Shown piece after piece: positions 43,037-55,000 of a DNA stretch of 64,000 nucleotides (within the stretch, counting starts at the first letter, position 1; every line of letters begins with the position of its first letter). Location: the NCBI GenBank assembly GCA_046349615.1, contig JAXMBZ010000007.1, positions 136,530 to 200,529 of the forward strand, given 5' to 3'. Under the pieces are notes generated by a model that saw only the letters and a program-made list of their open reading frames with translations, searched no databases and was not told the origin of the DNA. Made by a program: the position numbers and the translations under genes. The stretch comes from JADJNY01 sp046349615. Lineage in GTDB: Bacteria > Planctomycetota > UBA1135 > GCA-002686595.

Positions 43037-44343
43037 GTCAGCAGGTGCACGGGCTTCTTCCACAAGCGCGCGACGTGCTTCAACGTCTCGCCCGCGTGCA
43101 GGAGCTGCAGATCGCGTCCGTCGTGGTGGTGCAGGAGCACGAGCTCTCCGCGGCCTTCGAAGTCCGCGTCGACGAGCTCGATGCGCGGCAGTCCGCCCCA
43201 CGCGAGGTCCTGCAGGAGCTTCTCCTTGATCTCGCGCCAGTCGCGATCGAGCACCTCGGTGCGGCCCGTGCGCGCGTTCTTGCCGTAGAGGAAGAGCTGG
43301 CTCGTGCGCGCGAACTCCTCGTCGACGAGCTCGTCGAGGAAGCTCGTGTCGTTGTGCGCGCGGCGCAGACGGAAGAGGTCGAGCCCCTTCTCCTCCGCGT
43401 GGCGGTAGAGATCGATGCCGAGCTTGTACGGGTTGAGCTGACCGCTCGCGCTCGCCGTCGCGCCGCTGTGGCAGTCCGCGAAGTCGACGATCTCGCTCTC
43501 GGCGAGGACTCCGCTCGTCAGGATGCGGCTGTGCCAGAACGAGGCCCAACCCTCGTTCATGATCTTCGTCATGCGCTGCGGCATGAAGTAGTACGCCTCG
43601 GCGCGCACCATGCGCAGCACGTCGCGCTCCCACGCCGCGATCGGCGCCTTCTCGACGAGGAAGCCGAGCACGTCGAACGTCGGGAGCGCGGTCCCCGACG
43701 GGAGCGGCGCCTCGGGCTCGGCGGTCCGCGGGGCGCGCGGGTCGATCAGCGCCTCGAGGTTCTTGCGCGCGCGCTCCGCGTGGCTCGTGCCCCGCTGCGC
43801 CTCGCGCTTCTTCCGCTGCAGGTGCTGCGCGAGCGGCAGGTACGGATCGACGAGGTTGTCGAGCGACAGCGCGCGGTCGAGGAACTCGTCGATCGCGTCG
43901 GCGCCGCGCTCGTCGACGAGACGCGCGATGCGCGTGCCGTGCGTCGCCATGCGGTCGAGCATGTTGCGGTCGGTCGGCACGAACCACTGGTTGTGCTTGA
44001 AGAAGTCCGCATGGCCGAACACGTGCGCCATGACGAGCTTCTGCTCCATGTCCGAGTTCGTGCGGACGAGGTAGGCGTACGTCGGATCGTTGTTGATCAC
44101 GAGCTCGTAGATCTTCGAGAGTCCGAACGTGCGGCCCTTCTCGAGGCGCTCGAAGTCCATCCCGAAGCGCCACGACGGATAGCGCACGGGGAAGCCGCCG
44201 TACGCCGCGATCGCGTTGACGTCCTTCGCGTCGAGCATCTCGAAGACGACCGGGAAGAAGTCGAGGCCGAACGAGCGCGCGACGTCCTCGATGCGCCGTG
44301 CTTCCTCGCGCAGCTTCGGACTGAGCGACGACGAGAGCGCCAT
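42934..44343 (-). CDS. SpoVR family protein
   Basis: A 469-residue protein of the SpoVR/YcgB family. SpoVR was named for spore cortex formation in Bacillus but is widespread in non-sporulating bacteria, usually next to PrkA and YeaH. Typical segments are FGLDFFPVVFEMLDAKDVNAIAAYGGFPVRYPSWRFGM, LVRTNSDMEQKLVMAHVFGHADFFKHNQWF, MNEGWASFWHSRI and NPYKLGIDLYRH. It is the last gene of prkA-yeaH-spoVR, starting 1 bp after the yeaH stop. The final 103 bp are duplicated downstream beyond the MNT/HEPN genes. Confidence 0.93.
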   Translation of the reverse strand: MALSSSLSPKLREEARRIEDVARSFGLDFFPVVFEMLDAKDVNAIAAYGGFPVRYPSWRFGMDFERLEKGRTFGLSKIYELVINNDPTYAYLVRTNSDMEQKLVMAHVFGHADFFKHNQWFVPTDRNMLDRMATHGTRIARLVDERGADAIDEFLDRALSLDNLVDPYLPLAQHLQRKKREAQRGTSHAERARKNLEALIDPRAPRTAEPEAPLPSGTALPTFDVLGFLVEKAPIAAWERDVLRMVRAEAYYFMPQRMTKIMNEGWASFWHSRILTSGVLAESEIVDFADCHSGATASASGQLNPYKLGIDLYRHAEEKGLDLFRLRRAHNDTSFLDELVDEEFARTSQLFLYGKNARTGRTEVLDRDWREIKEKLLQDLAWGGLPRIELVDADFEGRGELVLLHHHDGRDLQLLHAGETLKHVARLWKKPVHLLTLEEGQGKRLTCDGETIKASDAVVPGAKPTSEAG

Positions 44344-44344
44344 C

Positions 44345-45451
44345 TCAGCGCCCCCTCCCGAGGAACGCCCGGATCGCCTCCGGGATGCCCTCGCGGTCGT
44401 TGATCGCGGCCGTGACGAGGTGCTCCTCGCCTTCGAGCGCCTGATCGAGGTCCTTCTTGAACTGCCCGGAGCCGTAGGCGGACTTCACCTGCCCGTAGCA
44501 GAACTGGTTGACGCGCGGGAGCAGCTCGTCGCGCAGGAGCGTCACGCACCGCTCCGTGTCGCGCGCGCTCCAGTTGTCGCCGTCGGAGTAGTGGAACGGG
44601 TAGATGTTCCAGTCCTCCGGCCGGTACTTGTCGAGGATGAGCTGGAGCACGAGCTCGTACGCCGAGCTGATCTTCGTTCCGCCCGACTCGCGCAGGTGGA
44701 AGAACGCGTCCTGGTCGACGACCTTCGCGACGGCGTCGTGGACGATGTAGACGACTTCGAGGTTCTTGTACTGGCTGCGCAGCCACGTATCGATCCAGAA
44801 GGCCTTGATGCGCACGATGTCCTTCTGCTCGCGGCCCATCGAGCCGGACACGTCCATCACGTGGAAGATCACCGCGGAGCTGTCCGGCTGCGGACAGCTC
44901 TTCTGCATGCGGAAGCGCTCGTCGTCGGCGATCGGCACCACCTTCGGGTCCATCGGGTCCCACTCGCCGGAGGCGACCGTGCGGCGCAGAGCGTTCTTGA
45001 AGGTGCGCCGGAAGTGTCGCAGCGACTTCGGGCCGTGGCTGCGCACGCCGGTGAAGCGTCCGCCGTCGGCGAGGAGCTGCTTGTCGCCGCGCGGCTGGAT
45101 GTCGGGCAGCTCGAGCTCCTTCCCCAGCATCTCCGCGAGTTCCTCGAGCTCGACCTCGACCTCGAGGATGTGCTGCCCTTCCTGCTCGCCCGCCGCGCCG
45201 GAGCCGTCGCCTTCCTTCGGCTCGCCGCCCATCGGATCGCCCTTCTCGCCCGGGCCCTGACCGACGCCGCCCTTCTTGTTCTCGCCGAAGTGGAAGCGCG
45301 GGAGCTCGATCTGCGGCACCGGGATCGAGACCGTGTGCTCGCCGCGCCGACCGAGCAGCTCGCTCGTCGACAGGTAGCGCCGCAGGTCCTGGCGCAGCTT
45401 GCCGCGGACGATCTCGCGGAAGCGCGTGCGGTCGCGTTCGATGCGGTACAT
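44345..45451 (-). CDS. YeaH/YhbH family (DUF444) protein
   Basis: A 368-residue protein with an N-terminal RFREIVRGKLRQDLRRYLS segment, a Gly/Glu-rich region (about 55-90) and a C-terminal von Willebrand-A-like domain carrying the MIDAS-type sequence FHVMDVSGSMG near residue 195. GGTKISSAYELVLQLI and PFHYSDGDNWSARD also match DUF444. YeaH works with the PrkA/YeaG kinase in stress and stationary-phase responses of E. coli; YhbH is its sporulation-linked counterpart in Bacillus. It lies 16 bp after prkA. Confidence 0.93.
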   Translation of the reverse strand: MYRIERDRTRFREIVRGKLRQDLRRYLSTSELLGRRGEHTVSIPVPQIELPRFHFGENKKGGVGQGPGEKGDPMGGEPKEGDGSGAAGEQEGQHILEVEVELEELAEMLGKELELPDIQPRGDKQLLADGGRFTGVRSHGPKSLRHFRRTFKNALRRTVASGEWDPMDPKVVPIADDERFRMQKSCPQPDSSAVIFHVMDVSGSMGREQKDIVRIKAFWIDTWLRSQYKNLEVVYIVHDAVAKVVDQDAFFHLRESGGTKISSAYELVLQLILDKYRPEDWNIYPFHYSDGDNWSARDTERCVTLLRDELLPRVNQFCYGQVKSAYGSGQFKKDLDQALEGEEHLVTAAINDREGIPEAIRAFLGRGR

Positions 45452-45467
45452 GGGCGCGGGCCCGCGA

Positions 45468-47510
<2,043 letters not shown>

Positions 47511-47716
47511 GTTCGCTCCGGAGCGGGATCGCGCGCCTTGGCCGGGGCGGTCCCGGCTCGCTTGTCGGCCGGCCCCCCCGGGAACCTGAGCGGCGGATCC
47601 CGGCGAGGACCGCGGTCAGGAACTAGGCCTGTCCGCGCCGCGCGGCGAGCCCCAATTCCGCGCCGAAAACCCCGCGGGCGGCGGCGCGTCCGCTCGCGAA
47701 CGCCGGAGGAGCGCCG

Positions 47717-47722
47717 TACGCT
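47717..47722 (+). promoter_or_regulatory. -10-like hexamer, possible leaderless promoter
   Basis: TACGCT ends 7 nt before the GTG of the M28 lipoprotein gene. A GGAGGA at 47705-47710 is too far from the start to be its Shine-Dalgarno. Confidence 0.4.
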
Positions 47723-47729
47723 CGCCCGC

Positions 47730-48674
47730 GTGAACCGCGCGCACCTCCTCCGCTGGACCACTCCGCTCCTCGTCGTCGCCGCCGCGTGCTCGGGACCGGG
47801 GTGCGGGAAGACCTCGCCCTCGGCGGCTCCGGTCGCGCTCGACGCGGACCGCGCGTGGAAGCACCTCGAAGCGCTCGTCGCATTCGGTCCGCGGCCCCCC
47901 GGCAGCCCCGCGCTCGAAGCGACGCGCGCGTACCTCGAAGCGGAGCTCGCGCGCACCGGCCTGAAGCCCGCGCGCGAGCCGTTCGACGCGAAGACACCGC
48001 TCGGCAACTTCGCGCTCGCGAACGTGTACGCGGACCTCCCCGCGACGACGCCGGACGCCGAGCGCGTGATCCTCGCGACGCACTTCGACACGAAGCTCGG
48101 GATCGACGGGTTCGTCGGCGCGAACGACGGCGGTTCCGGCACCGCGCTCCTGCTCGAGCTCGCGCGCGTGCTCGCGCAGGGCGGGCCGCGCATGCTCGCG
48201 TACCGGTTCCTCTTCCTCGACGGCGAGGAGGCGACGCGTCCGCAGTGGCAGGGCGAGGACAACTGCTACGGCTCGCGCCACCACGCGAAGGAGCTCGCGA
48301 AGCGCGGCGAGGCCTCGCGCGTGCGCGCGTTCGTGCTCCTCGACATGGTCGGCGACGCCGACCTCGCGCTCCTGCGCGAGACGTGGTCCGACCGGCGGCT
48401 CGTCGACCTGTTCCGCGCCGCCGCGGGCCGCGCGGGGCTCGCGGGCGTGTTCTCGAACCAGTCGCAGGCGATCGAGGACGACCACGGGCCGTTCCTCGAC
48501 GCCGGCATCCCGAGCCTCGACTTGATCGACTTCGAGTACGGTCCGGGCAACGCCTACTGGCACACGACGGACGACGTGCTCGCGCACTGTTCGAAAGAGA
48601 GCCTCGCGAAGGTGGGCCGCGTCGTGCTCGAGGCGCTGCCCGCGCTCGAGCGCGACTTCCGCCGCGCTCGCTGA
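47730..48674 (+). CDS. M28-family peptidase, glutaminyl-cyclotransferase-like lipoprotein
   Basis: A 314-residue exported protein; the hydrophobic start LLRWTTPLLVVAAACSGP has a likely lipobox. The domain fits the M28 subgroup that includes glutaminyl-peptide cyclotransferases: AFGPRPPGSPALEATRAYLEAEL, ILATHFDTK (zinc His and Asp region), GANDGGSGTALLLELARVL, FLFLDGEEAT, LLDMVGDADL and YWHTTDD near the end with the last His. Metal ligands look intact. It may act as aminopeptidase or cyclase outside the cytoplasm. The GTG start shows no Shine-Dalgarno at the usual distance. It is convergent with the M14-like pair, 3 bp away. Confidence 0.83.
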   Translation: MNRAHLLRWTTPLLVVAAACSGPGCGKTSPSAAPVALDADRAWKHLEALVAFGPRPPGSPALEATRAYLEAELARTGLKPAREPFDAKTPLGNFALANVYADLPATTPDAERVILATHFDTKLGIDGFVGANDGGSGTALLLELARVLAQGGPRMLAYRFLFLDGEEATRPQWQGEDNCYGSRHHAKELAKRGEASRVRAFVLLDMVGDADLALLRETWSDRRLVDLFRAAAGRAGLAGVFSNQSQAIEDDHGPFLDAGIPSLDLIDFEYGPGNAYWHTTDDVLAHCSKESLAKVGRVVLEALPALERDFRRAR

Positions 48675-48677
48675 GGT

Positions 48678-49931
48678 TCAGCGCAGCGTCGCGGCGATGT
48701 CGGCGGAGCCCGCGCGCAGCGAGCGCACGGAGAGCTTCGCTTCGGCGCCTTCCGTTCCGCGAAGGACGAGGCGCAGGCGCACGGTCTCGCCGCCCGCGAG
48801 GTGGCCGAGCTCCACGTGCGGCCCGCGCGCGCCGACCGGCTCGAAAACCGCGTCCTTCCCGCCGCGCGCGATCGCGACGGCCGCGAGCTCCGCGCCGACG
48901 ACGTCGAGCCACGCGCTCGAGCGTTCGCGCTGTGCCGCGGGGCCTTCGAGCGTGCCCGCAGCGCCGCGGTTCACGAGGTCGCACTCGAGGATCCAGAGCG
49001 CGGGGCGCGCGCGCTCGAGAGACGGCGCGCCGACCTCGAGGCGCGGCAACGCGTCGAAGAGCCGCACGAGCCGCTCCGCCGCGAGCGCGCCTTCGACGGC
49101 GCCCCCTTCACCGACCGCGCTCCACGTCGCGAGGCCCGCGCCGAGGTACTCGCGCCCGAAGCGCTCGAGCGAGCCGCCCGGCGCAGCGTGCTCGGCCTCG
49201 CGGCCCAGCACGAACGGGATCGGCGTCGCGGCGCCCGTCTCCGACGCCAGCACCCCGATCGCGGGATGCGCGAGCAGGAACTCCGCGATCGCGCGCGTCT
49301 CCGGTTCGAACAAGGGGTGCGGCGGCCGGTCCGGCCCGTTCGTCCACCCCACCGGGTAGTCGAGCGCGGGCGCCGCGCCGCGGAAGGTCCGCGCCGGCTC
49401 CGCGGCGAAGAGGAACTGCACGCTGCCGCTCGCGAAGCGCGCCTGGAGTTCCGGCTCCCGTTCCAAGCGCTCGCAGAGCGCGGCGCACGCCGCGAGCGAG
49501 CGCGCGAGCGCGGCGCCGTCACCCGCGCCGCTCGTCGCGGGGAGCGTGACGAGCGCGGGCAGTCGCCCTTCTTCTTCCTGCGCGGCGCGCGTCACGCTCG
49601 CCCGCCAGACCTTCGCGCCGTCGCGCGCGACGCCGACCGCCTGGACGCGCAGGTCCGCCGGCCACGCCGCCGCGAAGCGGGCGAGGAGCGGCTCGAGTTC
49701 CTCCGGCGATTTCGGCGCAGCGCCGTCCCACGCGAGCGCGGGCGCAGCCGCAGGCTCGGGGGCCGCGACCTTCGGCGGCTCGACCGCCGGCGACGGCTCC
49801 TGGCGCGCCGGCTCCTGACGCTCGGGAGCGCGCGCAGGCTCGTCCGGTGCGGCGGCGGGCTGCGCCGCGGGCGTCGCGCCGGGGTCCTGGAATGCCGCCG
49901 CGAGGAGCGCGACCAGGAGGAGCACCGTCAC
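48678..49931 (-). CDS. Secreted M14-like (carboxypeptidase-related) protein without visible zinc ligands
   Basis: A 417-residue exported protein: signal peptide MTVLLLVALLAAAFQ, a long Pro/Ala/Glu linker (about 17-75), then a domain related to the C-terminal half of bacterial M14 peptidases, with ALDYPVGWTNGPDRPPHPLFEPETRAIAEFLLAHP corresponding to the NFPxxW...PLSEPETRAL segment. The HxxE zinc motif is absent, so peptidase activity is unlikely. The GTG start at 49931 has GGAGG 7 nt upstream and overlaps the stop of the related upstream gene (GTGA). The two proteins may form a pair. Confidence 0.55.
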   Translation of the reverse strand: MTVLLLVALLAAAFQDPGATPAAQPAAAPDEPARAPERQEPARQEPSPAVEPPKVAAPEPAAAPALAWDGAAPKSPEELEPLLARFAAAWPADLRVQAVGVARDGAKVWRASVTRAAQEEEGRLPALVTLPATSGAGDGAALARSLAACAALCERLEREPELQARFASGSVQFLFAAEPARTFRGAAPALDYPVGWTNGPDRPPHPLFEPETRAIAEFLLAHPAIGVLASETGAATPIPFVLGREAEHAAPGGSLERFGREYLGAGLATWSAVGEGGAVEGALAAERLVRLFDALPRLEVGAPSLERARPALWILECDLVNRGAAGTLEGPAAQRERSSAWLDVVGAELAAVAIARGGKDAVFEPVGARGPHVELGHLAGGETVRLRLVLRGTEGAEAKLSVRSLRAGSADIAATLR

Positions 49932-51745
49932 GGTCGCACCTCCGCGCGGGCGACGCCGCCCCACGGCAGCTCGACCTGGCACGCGAACGTCGACTGGGCG
50001 GGTGCGAGCACGACCCACGCGAACTCACGGCTCGCCGCGCCGCCCGCGGGCGAGTCGAGTTCGACCGACTCGGCGCCGGCGATCAGGCGCGCGTCGCCTG
50101 GGAGCACCAGCCGCGCGACGAGCGCCCGCCCGCCGCTCGCGCACGCGAGCCCGCCCTTGTTCACGATGCGGGCCCGCAGGAAGCAGAGTTCGCCGTCGCG
50201 GCGCCCCTCGGTGAACGTCGGCTCGAGCCGCGGGAACTGCGCGAGCAGGCGCTCGACGCCCGCGGGCACGGCCGCGAGCACGTTCGCGAGCGAGATCTCC
50301 GGCGCGTTGCGCCGCGTGAACGGCAGCCAGCCGCCGACGAGCGCGCGCCGGCCGACGCCGAGGTCGACCGGATGCCACTCGACGAAGCCGATGCCGCCGC
50401 GCGTGTCGTCGAGCCAGCGCGCCCACGCGCGTTCGAGCGCGACGCCGGCTTCGAGCGCGGGCGCGGAGGCGAGCTCCTCGCCGTCGCGCCGCGCGGCCGC
50501 GGGGCTCACGGTGCCGCCGCTTTGGACGCGCTCGACCTCGGGCCCCCACGGCGCCCACTCCGCTGCGAACGCGCCGAGGTGCGCACGCGCCCAGCGCAGC
50601 GCGGAGCCCGGCGCCGGATCGCGGCCGAGGTCCGTCGCGAGGCGCAGCGGTTCGTCGGCGCGCGCGCCCGGACGCGCGAGCGCGCGCGCGACGAGCTCCG
50701 CGGTCGCGCGCTCGGCCGGGACGTCGAGCGCGGTCGCCGCGAGCCCGCCGTGATCGCCCTGGAACGCGAGCACGACGAGCGCGCGGCTCGCGGCGACGAG
50801 CGCGCAGAGCGAGCGCGCGTGTTCGTCCTCGAGCGGCAACGTCAGGCCGGTCGCGAGCGAGCCCGCGGGCACGAACCCGTCCGGGAACGAGCTCCCCACC
50901 GCGGCGCCGCCGATCGGGTCCTCGTTGAAACGGCCGTCGCCGTCGTCGTCCTTGCCCTCGGGCGCGCGGCGGTAGCGCGGGCTGTCGCCCGGCTTCGCGG
51001 GCACGAGGAAGCGCGCGTCCGTGCCGCGCGTCCACGCTCCGTTCGCGTCCTCGATCAGGAGCTCGAGGATCTGTCCGTCGCCGTCGAGGTCGTCGGGCCC
51101 GTCCTCGTCCGCGACGCGGTCGCCGTCGTCGTCGACCGGACGCGTGTCGCGACCGTCGAGCCCGCCTTGGAGCGCCCGCGCGAGCCCCTCGGGCGCCGCC
51201 CACGGCACCGCGAGCAGCGCGGTCCCGGGCGCGAGCTCCGCGGGGTGGGCGACGACGTGCGCGAGGACCGCGAGCACGGCCTCCGCGCCGGTGAGCGAGG
51301 TGCCGTCGAGCCCGCCGAGCAGGACCAGCGCGGGACGCTCGGCGAGCGGGCCGCCCTCCGTGCGCCCGACGCGCAGCGCCTGCGTCGCGAGGCCGGAGCG
51401 CGTGGGCCCGAGGGCGAGGCGCTCGATCGCGAGCCCCGCGGCGGCGCCGTCGGCGGCGAAGCGCTCGAGGAGCGCGTTGACCGAGTCGAGGTCGTGGTAC
51501 TTGGGCTCCCAGACGAGCGCCGGCTTGGGCGCCGAGACCTCGGCGGGCGGGGTCGCGGGCGGCTCGTTCGCCGGCGCCGGAGGCGTCGCCCCCGGATCCT
51601 GCGGCGCCGCCGCGGGCGCGCCGCCCTGGGGGGCAGGCTCCTGGGTCGCGGGCGGAACCCCGTCCTGCGGGCGACGCGCTCCCCCCCCCGCGATCGCGAG
51701 GCTCGACACGAGGAGCTGGAGCAGGAGGCCGCTCGGAAGGTGCAT
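49928..51745 (-). CDS. Secreted M14-like protein with degenerate zinc motif
   Basis: A 605-residue exported protein: signal peptide MHLPSGLLLQLLVSSLAIAG, a Pro/Ala/Gln linker (about 25-80), then an M14-like domain. Recognisable parts are ALVLLGGLDGTSLTGAEAVLAVL, where M14 enzymes carry GxHxxE, and the planctomycete-type acidic stretches PVDDDGDRVADEDGPDDLDGDGQI and EGKDDDGDGRFNEDPIGG, followed by SFPDGF. The zinc-binding His is replaced (DGTSL), so this is probably not an active carboxypeptidase; the Asp-rich stretches could bind calcium. The last 100 residues are beta-rich. An ATG 21 codons upstream is possible but would precede the signal peptide. Confidence 0.6.
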   Translation of the reverse strand: MHLPSGLLLQLLVSSLAIAGGGARRPQDGVPPATQEPAPQGGAPAAAPQDPGATPPAPANEPPATPPAEVSAPKPALVWEPKYHDLDSVNALLERFAADGAAAGLAIERLALGPTRSGLATQALRVGRTEGGPLAERPALVLLGGLDGTSLTGAEAVLAVLAHVVAHPAELAPGTALLAVPWAAPEGLARALQGGLDGRDTRPVDDDGDRVADEDGPDDLDGDGQILELLIEDANGAWTRGTDARFLVPAKPGDSPRYRRAPEGKDDDGDGRFNEDPIGGAAVGSSFPDGFVPAGSLATGLTLPLEDEHARSLCALVAASRALVVLAFQGDHGGLAATALDVPAERATAELVARALARPGARADEPLRLATDLGRDPAPGSALRWARAHLGAFAAEWAPWGPEVERVQSGGTVSPAAARRDGEELASAPALEAGVALERAWARWLDDTRGGIGFVEWHPVDLGVGRRALVGGWLPFTRRNAPEISLANVLAAVPAGVERLLAQFPRLEPTFTEGRRDGELCFLRARIVNKGGLACASGGRALVARLVLPGDARLIAGAESVELDSPAGGAASREFAWVVLAPAQSTFACQVELPWGGVARAEVRP

Positions 51746-52058
51746 GGAGCGCAGGCGGTCGGACGGAACGAGGAGCGTCGCTCCCCCCTCATCGCCCGGC
51801 GAAGGCACCGCGCCTTAGCCTCGGACGCCGCGCGGAGGGCGCGGGCGCAGATTCCGCAGGTTCGGGACGCGGCGGGGCGGTTCCGCGCCGCCAACCGCGC
51901 GAGTCGGCGTGCGGAACGGTCGGGGGCCGCGATACGGAGCTCCGCGACGCGTGCGAGCGCGCGCTGGAGCGAAACGCGGGCTCGCGCACGGTCCGGTGTG
52001 CGGCCGAGCGCCCGCGTCCCGAAAGTCCGCGTTCGTGGCGGCGCCGCGCCCCCCCACC
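51746..52058. other. Intergenic region between smc and the M14-like operon
   Basis: A 313-bp gap, both flanking genes on the minus strand. It should contain the smc transcript end and the promoter of the M14-like pair. No hairpin with a T-run and no clear promoter was found, and no reading frame here resembles a known protein. Confidence 0.35.
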
Positions 52059-55000
52059 TCAGCCCGCGGTCGCCTCGGTCGAGGCGCCGTCCGCCTCGGC
52101 GGCCGGCTCGGGCGTCGTCTCGGAGAGCGGGGCCTCGAGCTCGGCCTGCGCCGCGCGCGCGACGCGCCGGAGCGCGCCGTCCGCGCCGCGGTCGCCCGCG
52201 GCAGGGACGAGCTCGACGACCGGCTCGCCGCTCTCGGCGTCGACCACGGGCGCGGGAGCGCCCGCCTTGGCGCGCTTCTCGTTCGGCGCCGCGCCGCGGT
52301 CGGCCCAGCGATCGACGTCGCCGAGCTCGACGGAGACCTGGCGCGACACGCCCTTCGTCTCCATCGTGACGCCGTAGAGGCTGTCGCACGCGGTCATCGT
52401 CGACTTGTTGTGCGTGACCACGACGAACTGCGTGGTCGCGCGGTAGCCCGCGAGCATCTGGAGGAAGCGCTCGACGTTCGCCTCGTCCAGCGCCGCGTCG
52501 ACTTCGTCGAGCAGGCAGAACGGCGACGGGCGCGCCTCGAACACGGCGAAGAGGAGCGCGAGCGCCGTCAACGTGCGCTGACCGCCCGACAAGAGGCCGA
52601 TCGAGAGCAGCTCGCGGCCCGGCGGACGCGCGATGATGTCGACGCCGGCTTCCAGGACGTCCGCGCCCTCCTCGAGGACGATCTCCGCGCGACCGCCGCC
52701 GAAGAGCTGGCGGAAGATGCGCTGGAAGTTCGTGCGCACGGCCTCGAAGGTCTCGAGGAAGAGGCGCTTCGACTCGCTGTCGATCGTCGACACGGCCTCG
52801 GTGAGCTGCTGCCGCGACGCGTCGAGGTCCGCGCGCTGGTTCTGCAGGAACTCGAGGCGCCCGCCGACCTCGGTGAGTTCGGTCATCGCCTCGAGGTTCA
52901 CCGGCCCGAGCTTGTCGAGGCGGCTCTTGAGCTCGCGCACGGCCTCCTCGAGCGCGTCGAGTGCGGCGCCGTCGGCGAGCTCCGCCTCGGGCTCGAAGTC
53001 GGCCTTGAGCGCGAGCTCGTCGAGCTGGAGCTCTTCCTGCGCGCGCACGAGCAGGTCCGTGCGCGCCATCGCGAGGCGCTGTTCCGCGAGGCGCGAATCG
53101 GCGAGCGACGCGCTCGCGGACTCGAGCGCGCGCGTCACGACGTCCGCGCGGCGGCGCAGGCCGTCGATCGCGTCGCGTCCGCCCTCGGAGAGCGTGCGCA
53201 GACCCGCTACCTTCTCCTCGTACTCGCCGCGCACGGCGAGCAGCTCCGCGCTCTTCTCGGCGAGGCGCTCGCACTCGGCGGCGCCCTCCTTCGCGTTCGC
53301 GTCGGATTCCTGGTGGATGCGGCGCGCGCGGTCGTGCTCGGCGCGTTGGTCGTTCTGCACGCGCTCGAGGTCGGCGACGCGACGCGCGACGCCCTCGAGC
53401 TCGGTGCGCGCGCGGGTCGCGTCGACCTGCGCGGAGGACTCCTCGCGTGCGAGCGAATCCTTCGTCTCCTCGAGGCCGACGCGCTCGGCGTCGACGGACG
53501 CGAGGCGCGCGTTCTCGAGCTCGAAGCGCGTGCGCGCTTCCTCGAGCTTCGACGTCTCCTGCGCGAGGTCGCGCTCGAGGCGCGCCATCTCGGCGAGCAC
53601 GGCCTGCGACTCCTGCTCGAGCGCGCGTTCGCCCACGGTGAGGTCGCGCAGACGCGCGCGAGCGGTCGCGAGCTCGGTGCCCGCTTCGTTCAGCGCGCGC
53701 CGGCGCGTCTCGAGCTCCTGGCTCGAGCGTTCCCAGTCCTTCTGCAGCCGAATGCGCTCCTGCACGAGCTCCGCGCGGCGCGCCTCGAGGGCCGCGACGC
53801 GGCTCGCGAGCGCTTCGACCTGCGCGGTGAGCTCCGCGGCGGACGAGCGGCGGCCGACGGCGCCTTGGACGAGGTCGCGCGTCCCCGCGAGCAGGCCCGC
53901 GGCGTCGACGAGCTCGCCTTCCAGCGTGACGAAGCGCGCGCTCGGGTGGAGCGGCGCGAGGCGCAGCGCGGCGTCGAGGTCGCGCACGACGTGCACGTTC
54001 GCGAGCAGGAGGTCCGCGAGACGCTCGCAGCCCGCCGTCGGCGCGACGACGTCGCGCAACGTCGCGACGACGAGCTCCGCGTCGCCGCCGAACTCGAGCG
54101 CGTGGACCGCGGGCTTCGTCGCGCCGTCCGCGGCCGCGAAGAGCAGTCCGACCTGGCCCGCTTGCGCGGACTTGAGCCAGCCCGCGACCGCGCGCGCGGC
54201 GTCCGCGTCGCGCACGACGAGCGCACCGCCGCGCGCCTGGAGCACGGCGTCGAGCGCGCGGGCGAAGCGCGTCTCGGTGCGCAGGTGGTCGGCGAGCAGG
54301 CCGAGCAGCGCTTCCTTCGCGATCGGCTGGCCCTGCTTCTCGACGCTCTCGAGCACGCGGCGCGCGCCCTTCGTGAGCTCCTCGAGGTCGCGTTCGCGGG
54401 CGAGCAGGAACTCGATCCGGCTCTGCGCCTTCGCGCGCTCGAGCTCGAGCTGGTTCTTCTCGCGCTCGAGCGCGTTCACCTGCTGGCCGACGTCGGCCAT
54501 CCGCTGCGCGAGCTCGCGACGGTGCTCCTCGTGCGAGAGCAGGGCCGCCTGGGCCTCGCTCTGACGCTGCGTCGCGGAGGCCTCCTCGGCGCGCACGGCG
54601 TCGTTCTGCGCACGCGCTGCGCCGAGACGCTCTTCGACGCGCTGCGCGCGGGCCGCGGCGGGTCCGCGCGCCTCGCCGAGCGAGCGCACGCGGTTCTCGG
54701 CCTCGGTGCGCGCGCGCAGGAGCGAGAGCACCGCGTCGTTCTGCCGTTCGACCTCGCCGCGCTTCTCGCGGTAGTTCTTCTCGAGCTCGCGCAGCGCGTT
54801 CGACTTCTCGCGGGCGCGCTCCGTCGCGCTCTTCGCGCGCGCTTCGAGCGCCGCGCGCTCCTCGACGAGCCGGGCGAGTTCGCGCTCGCGCTCGCCGAGC
54901 GCCGCGGCGAGCTTCTCGGCGCGCTCGGCCTCCTCCTTCGCGGCGTGCTGCCAGGCTGCGACGCGGCTCGAAAGCTGCGCGCGCCGCTCGTCGAGCATGC

